From Diospyros lotus (Eukaryota; Streptophyta; Magnoliopsida; Ericales; Ebenaceae), in assembly GCF_014633365.1 (NCBI RefSeq), contig NC_068338.1:25918291-25982290 (forward strand): 64,000 nucleotides of DNA, in the 5' to 3' direction. Position 1 is the first letter of the stretch, and each line of letters opens with the position of its first letter. The notes under the pieces are model-generated. The model worked only from the letters and a program-made list of their open reading frames with translations, was not told the origin of the DNA and made no database searches. A program made the translations under genes and the position numbers. Of the stretch, positions 12,019 to 24,206 are shown in pieces.

Positions 12019-14780
12019 TATGTAAAGTTCATTTCTAGTTACTTACAACATAATCACAAAGAAAAACCAACTTTTTTAGGGCATGTTTTAGCTTGATGTG
12101 TTAAATTCTCCTACTGGAATTTTATCAACCTCGCTCTTCCAAGGGTTTTTGTTGCTCTTGATGCTGATGTTGAGTTAAAATTCACGTCTTCGTTTGCTAT
12201 GGTCTTCAAGTTCTTTCCTACCCATTCAAAGGAGTCGATACTAATTAAATTAACCCCCTGCTTGGAGACTAGACTTTGCTCTTCACTAATACTTTCAACT
12301 TACCCATGCCTTTTGCTTGAAAATCCTATATTTGTTCTAAAGATCTTGATCAATTATTGCCCTTGGTTTTGCCCTTATCTTGTTCATTGAACTTGGATTT
12401 CCTCAAGGGTGTGCTCTTGGTCTCTTTCATGGGTCCTTATTGACTTGTTATTAATGATGATTTGGATTTTTTCACTCCATTTGCCACGACCCTTTTAGGT
12501 CATTATTTTTCCCTTCCAAGAGAGTTTAAAGCTAATTCATTTAGCCCCTTTACTTGGAGTTTGGTCCTTGCTCCTTATTGCCATAAGTTCGAACCTATTT
12601 GTACATATGAAACTCCATAAAGCACCCCAGTGTTTAGGTTGCACCATAGGTGATGATGAATGAGTATTGTCACCAATGTATTTACAGAGAAAAAAACGTA
12701 TCATATGGAAAAAAAATTCAAGTTATGAACCATTAGTCTTAATAGACTACAAAAGAAGAAAGTGAGATTGTGCAAGACTAGTTGAGAAAGCCATTTTGAT
12801 GCCTAAGTTAGATGTAGAGCTGTTGAGAAGAGACAAGAGAGCTAGAGATAGCTTGAGATTAATATTAAGAATGCTTACTCTAGAGGAAAAGATCCTTCTT
12901 TATTTATAACAATGTAGATATAACATATATTTAAGATTTGGTCTCCTTGTCGGACAATGTCTAAGAGTGTATATCTTACATGAATTAGGGAGGATTAGGA
13001 TTACCCCCATAGAACTCATTCTTAAGATTTAGGAAAATGCGTTTATCCCAAGTTCATTGGGATCTAGCTGGATCTCTAGATTTCAAGAAGTTATCTCAAA
13101 TCCTAGTTAAGCTTATTGCTTAATTCTAGATGAGAATTCTAGTCGAATTAGGTAGTTCAATCCTAAGTAGGATTGACTTGCTTGCGAGTTTGCAAAAGAC
13201 CTTTTATTTGGCCCGAGTAGGCCCCTATAGAATACGCAATCGAAAGTAAGTCTAACTAGTGGTCCAAGGCCAAGTGTAGCCTAGCTAGTGGGTTGAGGTT
13301 GAGTGTAGCCTAATAAGTAAGCACACATGTCACTTGAACTGATTCTCAAATATCATAAGAAGTCCCCTACTTAATTTCTTAGTTCAATGTAATTGAAGTA
13401 AAGAAGTAGAAGTAGTGTCACCCTCTTACTTAAGTTTTGAGGCCAAGGGTGGCCTTTAAATGTCGAGGCTGAAGGCATGGCCTTTAAATGTCGAGGTCAA
13501 GGTTAGTTTTTAAATGTCAAGGTTGAAGATGGCCTTTAAACGTCGAGGCCGAAGTTGGCCATTGGAGATCATTTAAAAGTCTTGGTCCGAAATTCCAAAA
13601 GTCGTGGAGAAAACACTAATAGACTGACACGTAATTAATGGCTTACCTAAATCGAGTCCCAAACATTAACTTAGAGTGTGATGGTCATAGTCAGGTCGTG
13701 GCTCTTACTTGCAAACAAGCGCATCTTAGTTACCTTAAGGATCATGTCCATGATTAACCAGTTTTTCTTGGAAACTCACAACATCTCTTTTACCCATATT
13801 TTGTAGGCTAGTTAAAACTTCATCTTCTTGATTCAAACTTATTTGTGATATCCTTTATTATGCTTGTTCTTCTTACCTTCTTCTTCCTTCTTTGTTTTTG
13901 CTTTCTTACCATTTTCACTCGATCGAATCGCTTCTTCTAACATTGACGTTACACTAAAGATCTTGAGCTCGTGGCTTGGGAACAACATCCTACCAAGAAC
14001 ATCAAGACCAAATGGATATCTCCTCAACAACAACAAGAGTTCCTAAGTAAATACAAAATCCTAGACACAGCTGGGTCATCGAGTTCAATATTGGATTGTA
14101 TAGGCCAAATCAGGCCTGGCCCAGTTCAAAAGGTCCAAAGACCGCTCAGCCCAACTTCAGCTTGTAGCGAATCATCACTGTCATACTCTGACACTCCTAC
14201 GCCTATTATCAGTCCCATTGACATTAACTTACTGCAGGTACCGTCAACGTCGTACCTTCTCCAGGAAGTCTTGTTGGCACTAGTAACCTCAATCCCCTCC
14301 CTTTGCCATAATAAAGGAAAATTAGATACACGCAAGTGGGTCTCCCAACTCCTCTATATAAACCAATCTGATCACAAACCAAATGTATGTTCTTCTATGG
14401 CCCTACTGTTATACTGTCAATTTTCATTCTCACTTGAGCATCAAAGTGCTTGCAGATACCAGCCACCCCTTGCCGCACCATCGCCAAAGCCGGATCCTTT
14501 GATGCCTTAAGGCCCACGTCCAACAGCTAACCCCCCTTTTTTGGGCCGGAAAGAATAAATATAGATCTCAAGGCCTGGCTGCCACCTCATTACACGAAGG
14601 GTTTGCGTTCCAATCCACGCTTTTGACTGCCACCTCATTATCGCAATTGGGATTTACTTCATCAGCTTGTGATCATGCATGCACAACTCTATCCTTGTGC
14701 TTGGTTGTACTTAATGGCCTTCCTGATGGTCTATTTCAGTGTTGAGGCCGAGGCTTGCCTTCTGTCAGTTCTGGTTTAGT
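12019..14780. other. Repeat-derived intergenic region
   Basis: No host gene is recognised. A stretch at about 12690-13830 looks like a decayed minus-strand LTR: it has a reversed TATA-like CTTTATTTATAACA near 12897, but I could not fix its ends. At 13440-13560 an imperfect unit of about 27-30 bp built around GTCGAGGYCGAAG..GGCCTTTAAAT recurs about four times. A 179-codon frame at 13971-14510 has no recognisable domain and lies between repeats, so I do not call it a gene. Confidence 0.45.
13440..13560. repeat. Imperfect tandem repeat, ~28-bp unit, about four copies
   Basis: The core TGGCCTTTAAATGTCGAGG recurs with small changes at 13452, 13479, about 13510 (degenerate) and 13532. Such arrays are common inside plant LTR elements, which supports a TE origin for the surrounding sequence. 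Confidence 0.6.
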
Positions 14781-14789
14781 GCAGTTAGA

Positions 14790-15410
14790 GACTCAGGGGG
14801 CTGGATCAACTCAACATTTATTCACTTAATTCCTAAGAAAGAGAATGTTTCGAAGATTAAAGATTTTTGACCCATATGCCTACATAATATATCTCATAAG
14901 CTTATCTCAAAAATCCTAATTAATTATGAGAATCAAACCATTCTTGGATAAGATTATTTCTCTAAACCAATCAGGTTTTGTTCGGGTAAAAACATAGTTG
15001 ACAATCAAATTCTGGTTCAAGAGATTATTCATAAATGAAAGAGTCAAAAAGGGGCCAAAGGAAATATATATAGCAATGAAATTGGATATGGTCAAGGACT
15101 ATGATCTTATGGAATGGGATCTTATTTTATGGGTTCTCAAGGAATCTTCATTGGGTGGATTAAAGAATTCTTATCCATGGCTTCCAAGGTGGTGTTAGTT
15201 AATGGTACCTTGACCTTGATCTTTATATACGTACCTTCAAGATTCCTTAGACAAAGGGACCCAATTTCTCCCTATCTCTTTGTCATGGGGACTGAGGTTC
15301 TATCTCGTAAATTACAAAAGGTAAAGGTAGGAAATAATCTAAAAAGTATTCGTCCTCCCCCCCCCCAAGTTGATCCAGACGTCCCCCATCTCATGTATGC
15401 AAAACATAAT
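14790..15410 (+). pseudogene. LINE (L1-type) reverse transcriptase fragment
   Basis: Across changing frames the sequence encodes typical plant L1 reverse-transcriptase blocks: LIPKKENVSKIKDFRPI, the SGK/VDNQILVQEIIH block, the KLDMVK.YD..EWD block, and PSRFLRQRDPISPYLFVMGT with the first residue changed. The catalytic YADD region is lost. Stops and frameshifts show it is dead. It is the left part of the LINE whose tail reappears after the copia insertion at 24986. Confidence 0.82.
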
Positions 15411-15639
15411 TATTAAAAGTTTTCTTAAAAGTTATCAGTTCATTTAAGGATATATAATTGGTTAACATGAAAAAAATTAATTAGTGGTATTTTTCAGTAG
15501 TAACGTTATTCAAAATTACAGAAGTAACCTCCAAATTTGCATGCATGTATGAATCCAAGCTTAAAGAGTCAGAAATGCTGCGTGTAATAATAAATTTTTT
15601 CTTCCCAATCCTTTTGGGAATATTGCTACGTGTGCTAGC

Positions 15640-15948
15640 TATGAATATTCTCCTGTTTGGAAAGTTTCCTTGTAGCTAGTCAGTCAAGGGAGTTGTTAAA
15701 GATATATATGAGCATTGATTAGAACTGGGGCCATCAGTCAAGCTAACAATATCTAGTTTTCAAGCCAAGGTCGAAATCCATTGGATATCAACTTGATTTT
15801 TCAATCGGAGCCTTCATTTGTCAATCCTCCACTACTAGTTGGGATCTACCTAAGATGAGCGAGGTTTTTCAAGAGGAAGATGTTAAGCATATCAAGCAAA
15901 TTCCAATCGCATGGTATCAGCTTCCGGAGATGTGGCGATAAATGACAT
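15640..15948 (+). pseudogene. LINE C-terminal region, part 2
   Basis: Frames here give SPVWKVS-like text, then STWDLPKMSEVFQEEDVKHI and IPIAWYQLPE. This matches the 'WDL..L..LF..EDV..I..IPI' pattern found after the reverse transcriptase in plant L1 proteins. It stops exactly at the hAT MITE inserted at 15949. Sequence between 15411 and 15640 is unclear, so the LINE also has an internal deletion. Confidence 0.6.
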
Positions 15949-16125
15949 CAGAACCAGCTGAAGGGGTAGGCTGGTGAGGCAATTGCCTAGGAATCCTTTC
16001 AGTTTAATAAATAATTATTTTAATTTTATTATTAAAATAAAATTAATAAATTTTTAATTTTTCATTAAGGGTTGGGGCCTAAATTAATGATGGCTTAGGG
16101 CCCCCAAACCCTTGAGCTGGTCTTG
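15949..16125. mobile_element. 177-bp hAT-type MITE inside the LINE
   Basis: The left end CAGAACCAGCTGAAGGG pairs with the inverse of the right end, CAAGACCAGCTCAAGGG. The flanks AATGACAT (15941-15948) and GGTGACAT (16126-16133) agree at six of eight positions, a decayed 8-bp TSD. LINE coding text resumes on the right. Confidence 0.82.
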
Positions 16126-16184
16126 GGTGACATGTGTGAAAGGTTCCTTCAGTACAAAGAGCGCATGCAAATTGTGTTCAGTAT

Positions 16185-17025
16185 TGTTAATTAACTACAA
16201 TAAAATAATTATATTATTAATTTAATAATTATTATTTTTATAATATTATAATATTGTTCAAAAATATAATTATAATATTGTATCTAAAAAAATAGTATAG
16301 AAATATTAAAATAATATAATACTGTGTAAGAGAAAATAAAAATACAACAGTATATAAAGGAATGGTAAAATTGAGACCTATGTAATACATAATTCTCTTA
16401 AAATAGATTCATTGTCTCACCAAAAAAGTTAGAGGCTAATTGACGTCTGTTTTCTAGGGTACAATGGCTTATAGACAGAGAAGTTAGCACAAACTTCAAA
16501 ACCTAATAGTAAATTGAAACACTAGTTGAACACTGTTAAAACTGGAAGAGTATGAAAATTTTTTAAAAAATATTTCTGCTGTGAATTGCCTTTATTTTTC
16601 AATAAAATAAGCCCTCTATTTATAGAGTAGGAAGAAGAGAAGAGGAAGAAGAAAAGAAGACGACAGAAGAAAGGAGGGGGACAACTGAGGCTGCTTTCCT
16701 TTCTTAAAAATATAATATAATATTTATATATAATGAAATAAGCAGCCACCCATGTGCACAGTTGCGCATAGTGCACATGCACAGTAATTGCATTATTGAA
16801 ATTCAAACAATCGCCCCGCACAGTGCGCGAATAGTGCATTCTCATAATTCAACACATAGTGCATGCATATATAGTATACCCCTTGTTTTTTTTCTATCCT
16901 TTTTTACTTTTATAATAATATAAACTATACATTATATTACACATACTCTAAAAATAATTTTTCAATCAATTTTTGATTCACCCATTTATCAATTTGGACA
17001 TATGAATATACCAAAATTTCCAACA
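16185..17025 (-). repeat. 3' LTR of TE1
   Basis: Ends TGTT...AACA when read on either strand. It matches the LTR at 24207-24985 along its length with many small differences. The ORF at 16522-16845 is an accidental frame within it. Confidence 0.82.
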
Positions 17026-17086
17026 ATCCCCCACATGAATGAAAATTGATGGAGAAAATATATTTTGATTCGGTGATAATGTTCAT

Positions 17087-17797
17087 TGTTATTTTGGGTG
17101 AAGCTTCAAACGACAGCGTTTTTGGCAAAGGCAGGAAGGCCTTTTGGCAACTCCTATGGCTGCCCAAAACAGCAGCGTTTTGGGCTCTAGGTGGAGGGCC
17201 AAAACGGCAACCGCTTCTGCCGTTTCAATTGGCGTGCTTCTCTTTGTCTTTTAGCCTGTCTCTCTCCCGATCGTCGATGCTCTGCTCTGTACTTTATACG
17301 ATTCGATCACCACCGCTTAAGTCTCATTTATATCAGCTACAGTCTCCTCGGGATGATGGAAGAGAGACAACCTCCGATTATCCACTGCATCTAGGATTTG
17401 TTTTGATCATTCTCTTGTTCTCATTCTCTCTGTTTCGATGTTCTGATTTGTTCTATTCTCTAAGTTGTAAGCCTCTAACCTTAGATTGTGGTTATGGGGC
17501 GGAGTTAATTTTCTGAGGGATTAGTTTTGTACAATGAGATCGGAGAGTTGTTTTTGGTTTGTAATCGGTGGTTGTAAATTTTTATCCCTATAGTACAGTG
17601 AACTCCCTTTGTCGGAGCTCAACGTGGACGTAGCCCTCTTTAACGGGTGAACCACGGTAAATCTCTTGTGTTGATATCGTTAATTTGTTTTATGCTTGTG
17701 TATGATTTTTTTGTCCGGTCTTTTGTATAAGAAATTGGTCGCTTTTATTTGAGTTGGTAAGGGTTGATTAGGGTTAAGCTTACGGCTCATCCCAACA
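17087..17797 (+). mobile_element. 711-bp solo LTR inside TE1
   Basis: Starts TGTTATTTTGGG and ends CATCCCAACA, the TG...CA form of an LTR. It is flanked by a perfect 5-bp TSD, TTCAT, at 17082-17086 and 17798-17802. A GGTGAACCACGGTAAATCTC stretch at about 17646-17665 is typical of the end of plant copia LTRs. There is no internal region, so unequal recombination between two LTRs is the likely origin. Confidence 0.8.
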
Positions 17798-18269
17798 TTC
17801 ATCGATCAAAACTTGCATAGGATAGATAGGTGTTATCTCTTGAATCTTCCCTTGTGAAAATATATTTACTTTACAAATTGTCCAGTAGACATGATGTCCT
17901 TGAATTGTCCTGTTATTTATATAAATAATAACATATCTCACACAAGAATCTTCTTATCGATGTTTAGTTCTCATGATTATGTTCATTTTGGCCATGAACA
18001 TCATCCTAGTTCTGCAAGAGCTTTTAAAGAATTGAGCCCTATACAATTCTCATTTGAAGCGGCCCCACTTCTCTCTCACATAGGTGATTTCTTAATTCAA
18101 AATAATCCGCTTACTCCACTCAAAATTTCTGAGTTTAAAAATCATTAAAACAAATATTGTTATCCTTTCTCTCACGGGTATCACTGTTTCATTATAGGAA
18201 TGGACAAGAAGGGAAACCCCCCACAATGACCTAATAAAGTTTTTACAATTAGGTTGTCCCTTTAAAGCT

Positions 18270-18827
18270 AGATCTTTGGATCTTTAGTTAACTAGGTTGG
18301 GTTTCCATTATATCAACTTATTCTTTCATGGGCTTTAATCCCATTCCCCTTAACAATTTTTTAACTAACTCTCTATTCAACCTTTGGCTAGCAGATTCGT
18401 AATATTATCTTTTGACTTCACATAGTCAATAAAGATAATTCCAATTTAGAGTAATTGTCTAATGGTATTATATCTACGACATATATGTCTAGACTTACCA
18501 TTATACATGCTACTTTGTACCCTTCCAATTGTAAATTAACTATCACAATTTATACATATTAGAGGCACATGTTTCCACCATATCAGAATATCCTCTAAGA
18601 AATGGCGTAGTCATTCTGTCTTTCCACCACATTTGTTTAAAACAATAAACTCAGATTCCATAGTGGATTTGGTTATAACAGTCTCTTTAGAGAATTTTCA
18701 GGCCATGGTTACCTACAAGTGTGAATACATATCCACTTGTAGATTTCGAGTCTTTTACATTAGATATCCAATTTGCATTATTATATACTCCTAGGATAGC
18801 TGGGTATCTGGTGTAGTGCATCCTATA
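18270..18827 (-). pseudogene. TE1 RNase H remnant (distal part)
   Basis: The minus strand encodes a [20 protein letters not shown] block, then STSGYVFTL, a STMESEF block and a NI..LLAKGL end block, all copia RNase H hallmarks. Stops occur in the distal part. The proximal end is cut by the hAT MITE at 18828. Confidence 0.8.
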
Positions 18828-19236
18828 CAGGGCTGGCCCTAAGGTGTTAGGGGCCTTAAGCAAAATTTTATATGGGCCCCTATATTTAAAAATAAAATTA
18901 CATGTAACGAATATAAATAAATTTATTTTACTATACAAAAATATTTAAAATTTTCACAATAATAGTTTAAAATTTACAAATTTCTCCCTATAGGCACATG
19001 ATTGCGCCTGCAGCCTGTCGCCTACATCAAATCAATTTATTATCTTCTTTCTATTAGTTTAATTTTCTTAATTTAAAATTAATTAAATATAAAATGGGCC
19101 CAAACTAATTTATTAAAATGTGAGATGAACCCATGCCTACAAGACCACCTGGGCCTATGCCAACAAGGCTAGGACCGGCCTTGGTAAGGGGGGCCAAGGC
19201 AACTACCTTGGTTGCCTACCCTCAGGGTCAGCCTTG
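18828..19236. mobile_element. 409-bp hAT-type MITE splitting TE1 RNase H
   Basis: The left end CAGGGCTGGCCCTAAGGT pairs with the inverse of the right end, CAAGGCTGACCCTGAGGGT. A perfect 8-bp TSD, ATCCTATA, lies at 18820-18827 and 19237-19244. The copia reading continues on both sides of the insert. Confidence 0.92.
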
Positions 19237-19244
19237 ATCCTATA

Positions 19245-20240
19245 GTTACGAGTATATCGTAACTACCTAAGTACTCTTACTATTGCTTTCCAATATTTAG
19301 CATTGGGACTACTTGTATATCGACTCAATCTACTGACTGCATAAGTAATATCTAGTCTAGTACAGCTCATTAAATACATTAAACTTTCAATTACTCTGGA
19401 GTATTCTACTTGAGAAATACTCTCATATCTATTCTTGGATAGTTGAAGATTAATGCCTAATAGTGTTCTAGCCACACCAGAATCATTCTTATTAATTTTT
19501 TTTAGAATTTTGTTCATGTGATTGACTTAAAATGAGACCATCTAATATTCTTGTGATTTTAACCCTAAAATCACATTTACAAGTCCTATATCTTTCATGT
19601 TAAACTTTAAATTTAACATATTCTTATTAAATTTGATCATCTTATCATTACTACCAACAATGAGTATATCATCCACATAAAGACACAAAATGATATAGCC
19701 ATTTCATGTGTCTTTAATATATACACACTTGCCACACTCATTGATTTTAAATTAATTGGTTATCATTGCATTATCAAATTTTTCATATCATTGCTTAGGC
19801 ATTTGTTTTAAGCCATACAATGATTTTACTAATTTACAGACTTTCTTTTCTTGTCTTGCTCGGGTTGTTCCATATATATTTCTTCATATCCAAATCTCCA
19901 TTTAAGAAAGTTGTTTTCACATCCATTTGATGTACTTTTACATTTCGTAGAGCTGCAATTGCAAGTGTCATCCGAATGGAATTTATTCTCAATACAGGAG
20001 AATAAGTATCAAAGTAATCTAGGCCTTCTTGTTGCCTGTAACATTTGATCACAAGTCTAGCCTTATACTTATCAATAGAGACATCTACTTTCATTTTCCT
20101 TTTAAAGATCCACTTGGACCCTAAAAGATTACACCCAAGTGATAGATCTACTAACTCCCAAGTCATTTTTAATTGTTTCTTTCCACAAAAGTCCAAAAGA
20201 ATAACATATAGTTTCTTCATAATTTTGTGGTTCTTTTTCT
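19245..20240 (-). pseudogene. TE1 reverse transcriptase remnant
   Basis: The minus strand encodes WELVDLSLGCNLLGSKWIFK, YKARLVIKCYRQQEGLDYFD, then VHQMDVKTTFLNGDL at 19834-20220, and LTR-copia RT tail text ([20 protein letters not shown]) at 19263-19517. In between, a YVDD box can be read near 19670 in another frame. It is interrupted by stops and frameshifts. Confidence 0.85.
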
Positions 20241-20359
20241 AACAAGTTAAAAAATCTGGGCCAAAAGATTTTCTACTCTTGTTCTTTTGCTCCGTCTAGG
20301 TTCATTCTGAAGTTCTTGTTCATATTCTGAATCATGACTCTCTTCATTCATAGTAACAT

Positions 20360-21030
20360 ATGTTCATTTAAACGAACTTGAACTCTCCTTAGAGTTACAA
20401 GGAAACACATCTTCAAAGAACGATACATTTCTCGATTCCATTATAGTGTTCTTGTGTATATCTGGGTTTTTAGACTCATACACAAGGAATCGATAAACAT
20501 TACTATTATGTGCATACCCAATAAAAATATAGTCCACTGTTTTAGGACCTATTTTCATTTTCTTTGATATTGAAATAATAACTTTTGCTAGACACCCTCA
20601 CACTCTTAGGTATTTGTAGGATGGTCTCCTACTTTTCTAGAGTTTATAGGAAGTCTTTTCTTCTTTCTTTCGAGTATCTTATTTAAAAGATAATTGCTCG
20701 ATAAAACAATTTCACCTCACATGTTTTGAGGTAATCCAGAACTTATTAACATCACATTCATCATTTCTTTCAATGTGTAATTTTTACGTTTCACAACACC
20801 ATTTGATTGAGGTGAATAAAGTGTTGTGACTTTATGTACGATTCCATGTTGTGAACAAAATTCACCAATTGATGTTTCATGCTCGCCACCTCGATCGCTT
20901 CTCAACACCTTTATTTTCTTGTTAAGTTGATTCTCAACTTCATTCTTATAGAGAATATTTTTTTCTAAAGCTTTATCATTGCTTTTAAGAAAACAAAGAT
21001 ATTCATACCCAAAAGCATTATACTATATTG
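20360..21030 (-). pseudogene. TE1 integrase core and C-terminal remnant
   Basis: Minus-strand frames give KVLRSDRGGEHETSIGEFCS, then HGIVHKVTTLYSPQSNGVVK, containing the second Asp and the Glu-side region of the copia DDE integrase. This is followed by the VDYIFIGYAHNSNVYRFLVY C-terminal block. The N-terminal HHCC half and GAG-pre-integrase domain are absent, lost where TE2 adjoins. Confidence 0.82.
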
Positions 21031-21065
21031 AAAAAGAAAATATAATTGTAATTATTGTTTTTTTA

Positions 21066-23050
21066 TGTAAGAATAATATTAAAAACAAAAAACGCCGAAG
21101 CGACTACAACTAAGGCCAAGGCATAGAGAAAAATTGAGCAAGTAAATGAATAAAAAAAAAGATTTATGTATTACTGTAACAGAAATTATATCAATCTGTC
21201 GTGAGCACTTGCTATACATTGATACTAATTTATAGACTAACAAACTAAACAACTATGACTTATCCATTAACAACTAACAACAGAAGATAGCTAACAACAG
21301 AAGTTATCTTATTTGACTAACAGCTTTGAATAAGTCAGTAAAAGCTATCTTGTTTTGACTATTGTAATTTGATTTTTGAACTGTGCAATATCTGCTCATC
21401 TTGTTGGACTGCTTCAATCTGATTTTGAATCTAATTCAACCAATTGTGTTGTTGATCCATGCGGTATCTTCTCATCTTGTTGGACTATCTTTTGGTTTGA
21501 ATTTGCTAACTCGAAGTCTTCTTGACCACTCAAACTCTCTCCACTGATTTTGAAATTATTGTGAAAACTCACAACCTTATCACTCCAAGATTTTTGGGAT
21601 TCCTTATTTCTCCTTTGGTTCTCATACTTGATGTTGCTGACATGTGCTGCATCGTTAGTATCCCCCCTCAAACTATGCTGGGGCTGAAGGTACAATTTGG
21701 TCCGAAAATAATTAAGAGAAGCTTTGGACATTGGTTTGGTGAAGAGATCAGCAATTTGATTACTAGTAGAGATATATCGAGTGATAAGTTGACCTAGAGC
21801 AACTCGTTCTCGCACAAAATGATAATCCAATTCAATATGCTTACTACAAGCATGAAAAATAGGATTGACAATCATATGCAAAGCACTAAGATTGTCACAG
21901 TATAAAATCGAAGGAGATGACATTGGAATTCGGAGATCTTTCAAAATAAAGGTCAACCACGTCAATTCAGCTGTAGTATTTGCCATGGCTCGATACTCAG
22001 CTTCAGTACTTGAATGGGATATAGTATGTTGTTTCTTTGCACACCTCGATATTAGATTTTGCCCAAGGAAAGTACAATAGCCTGTGGTAGAACGTCTAGT
22101 GGTAGGATAACTTGCCCAATCTGCGTCAGAAAAAGCACAAAGATCAAGTGTAGTATTTGAAGTAAAATTTAAGCCCAAAATGAATGGTTCCCTTGATGTA
22201 TCGAAGAATACGTATGACCATTTTTAAATGAACTTCAGTGGGAGCATGCATAAATTGAGATATATAATTAACACTAAATAAGAGGTCTGGACATGTAAGA
22301 GTGAGATATTGTAAAGCTCCAACAATTCCTCTAAAATGACTTGGATCCTCCAAAGGTCTGGTATTAAGACAATATTTTGTTTTTGTTTCTAAAGGTGTAC
22401 TCATAGGCTTACAATCAACCATGTTTGTTTTCTCAAGTATGCTGAGAGCATAATGTGACTGTGAGAGGTGAGGCCCAACAGGTGTTTGAGAAACTTTGAT
22501 CCCAAGAAAATGATGAACCGGCCTCAAGTCTTTCATTGCAAACTCGCAGCTGAGAAGAAGAACGAAAAAGCTAACAAGCTCAATAGTAGACTCTATAAGA
22601 AGAATATCATCCACATAGAGAAGCAAAATGAGTGAACCATGATCAAAATGAAAAACAAACAAAGACGGATCAGCTAAACTGCAAAAAAAACCATATTTAA
22701 GAAGAAAGGCACTAAATCGATCAAACCAAGCACGAGGTGCCTGTTTTAGGCCATAGAGAGCACGTTGAAGTTTACAAACATAGGTTGGACATTGCGGATC
22801 AGACATTCTTGGCGGTTGCTGCATGTAGATATCTTTAGAGAATAAACCATGTAGAAAAGCATTTTTTACGTCAAGCTGTCGAATGGGCCATTGTTGAACA
22901 AAAGCTATAGTTAGGATCATTCTTATGATACCCGGTTTGATGACTGGAGAAAATGTCTCTATGTAGTCAACTCCATCAATTTGACGGTTCCCTTGTGCAA
23001 CTAAACAGCCCTTGAGACGATCTAGTAAGCCATCAGGTTTAATGTCATCT
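21066..23050 (-). mobile_element. Truncated second copia element (TE2) within TE1
   Basis: It consists of a 3' LTR at about 21066-21660, a purine tract reading GTTTGAGGGGGGA on the minus strand next to it, and RNase H and RT up to about 23050. The 5' LTR, gag, protease, integrase and RT start are missing. Its LTR has a reversed TATA-like element (AATTTATAG near 21227). The right end fuses directly to TE1 protease text, so a deletion removed both the TE2 5' half and the TE1 integrase start. Confidence 0.75.
21414..23050 (-). pseudogene. TE2 reverse transcriptase and RNase H (Ale-like copia)
   Basis: Two overlapping minus frames (22144-22920 and 21414-22178) form a well preserved RT-RNase H. 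They contain RQLDVKNAFLHGLFSKDIYM, ALYGLKQAPRAWFDRFS, LLLYVDDILL (catalytic YVDD), then DADWASYPTTRRSTTGYCTF, SSTEAEYRAMANTTAELTWL and IADLFTKPMS. A single frameshift near 22150-22178 separates the two parts. Text upstream of 22920 (GVDYIETFSPV) extends the RT to about 23050. It is younger or better kept than the TE1 pol around it. The ORF's tail beyond the purine tract runs into the LTR. Confidence 0.88.
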
Positions 23051-24176
23051 TTAACAACATCTTCCTCTATCCATTAACCTTAGAAGAAACAGAATTACCC
23101 ATGAAAACCTTCTCCCCATCAAGTGGCTTAAAGGTGGCGACAACTCCCTATTTGAGCACACATGCCTTGTGGTACTAGTGTCAATCCACCATTCCCTCAG
23201 GTTAGACCCGACCAAGTTCACCTCAGATATCATGGCTAACAGGTTTATATTGGACACTTCTGTAATCATGGTATCTGCCACATGTGCCTCATGGGCCGTG
23301 GTTTTTCTTTTTGGAAGTCTACACTTTATAGATTTGTGTCCCATCTTGCCACAATTGAAGCATTTCCCCTAGAACTTATTTTCGAAGACTCCTCATTTGG
23401 GTCCCAACTTCGGCTTGTTTTTCTTATATTTAGAGTTTTGCCCATGCTCCATTAATACATTCACCTTAGAAGTAGCAAGATTGAAACTTTTCTTCTCTGA
23501 CCCTCTGTTGTCTTCTTCAATTCGAAGTCTAACAATAAGTTCTTCAAGGCTCATATCCTTTCGTTTGTGCTTAAGGTAATTCTTGAAATCCTTCAAACCA
23601 AGAGGCAACTTCTCAATAATAGCAGCCACTTGGAAAGATTCACTTGGGATCATCCCTTTTGCATGAATTTTATGTAAGATTACTTGAAGTTCTTGCACTT
23701 GATTGACCACAATCCTAGAATCCACCATTTCGAAATCGAGGAATCGCCTAACTATGAACTTCTTGGTTCGAGCATCCTCAAATTTGTATTTTTAGTCCAA
23801 GGATTCCCATAATTCCTTAGCAGTTTTCATTGTAATGTATATGTTGTACAATGAATCATGCAGACTATTTAAAACATAATTTTTGCATAAAAAATCAAAA
23901 TGTATCCATGCATCAACTACGTTGATTACTAACATATCTATTTCACCCTCATTTAAAGTAATATTATCCATAGTCAAGAATCTCGCAAGATTCAAAGTAG
24001 TGAGGTAAAATAACATCTCTTGCTATCACCTCTTGAAATTCAATTCGTTGTTTGTTAGGCTTTTCTCCATGGCCCGCAGGCACAACAACAGGCATCTGGG
24101 TTGCAAGAACAAATCTTTGCGCCCCAATATTAGAGGTTCCAACCAAATTCACAAGAATAGCCATCTCTTGAAACAA
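23051..24176 (-). pseudogene. TE1 gag, zinc knuckle and protease remnant
   Basis: From 24176 down: an N-terminal gag stretch, then UBN2-type gag text (TAKELWESLD at 23792-24016; [20 protein letters not shown] and [17 protein letters not shown] at 23393-23728). A CCHC knuckle tail (GHKSIKCRLPK) follows. A protease-like WWIDTSTTRHVCSN has the catalytic D-T/S-G triplet reduced to DTS. Frames are broken at three or more points. Confidence 0.85.
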
Positions 24177-24206
24177 AACTTATCCGTGAGGAATTTGTTT
24201 TAAGAT

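Noticed and set aside
13971..14510. A 179-codon plus-strand frame
   Set aside because: No recognisable domain, flanked by repeat-derived and LINE sequence, with opposing frames of similar length. Not enough support for a gene.
17046..17516. A 156-codon frame
   Set aside because: It crosses the border of the solo LTR at 17087 and its TSD, so it is a chance frame in TE sequence.
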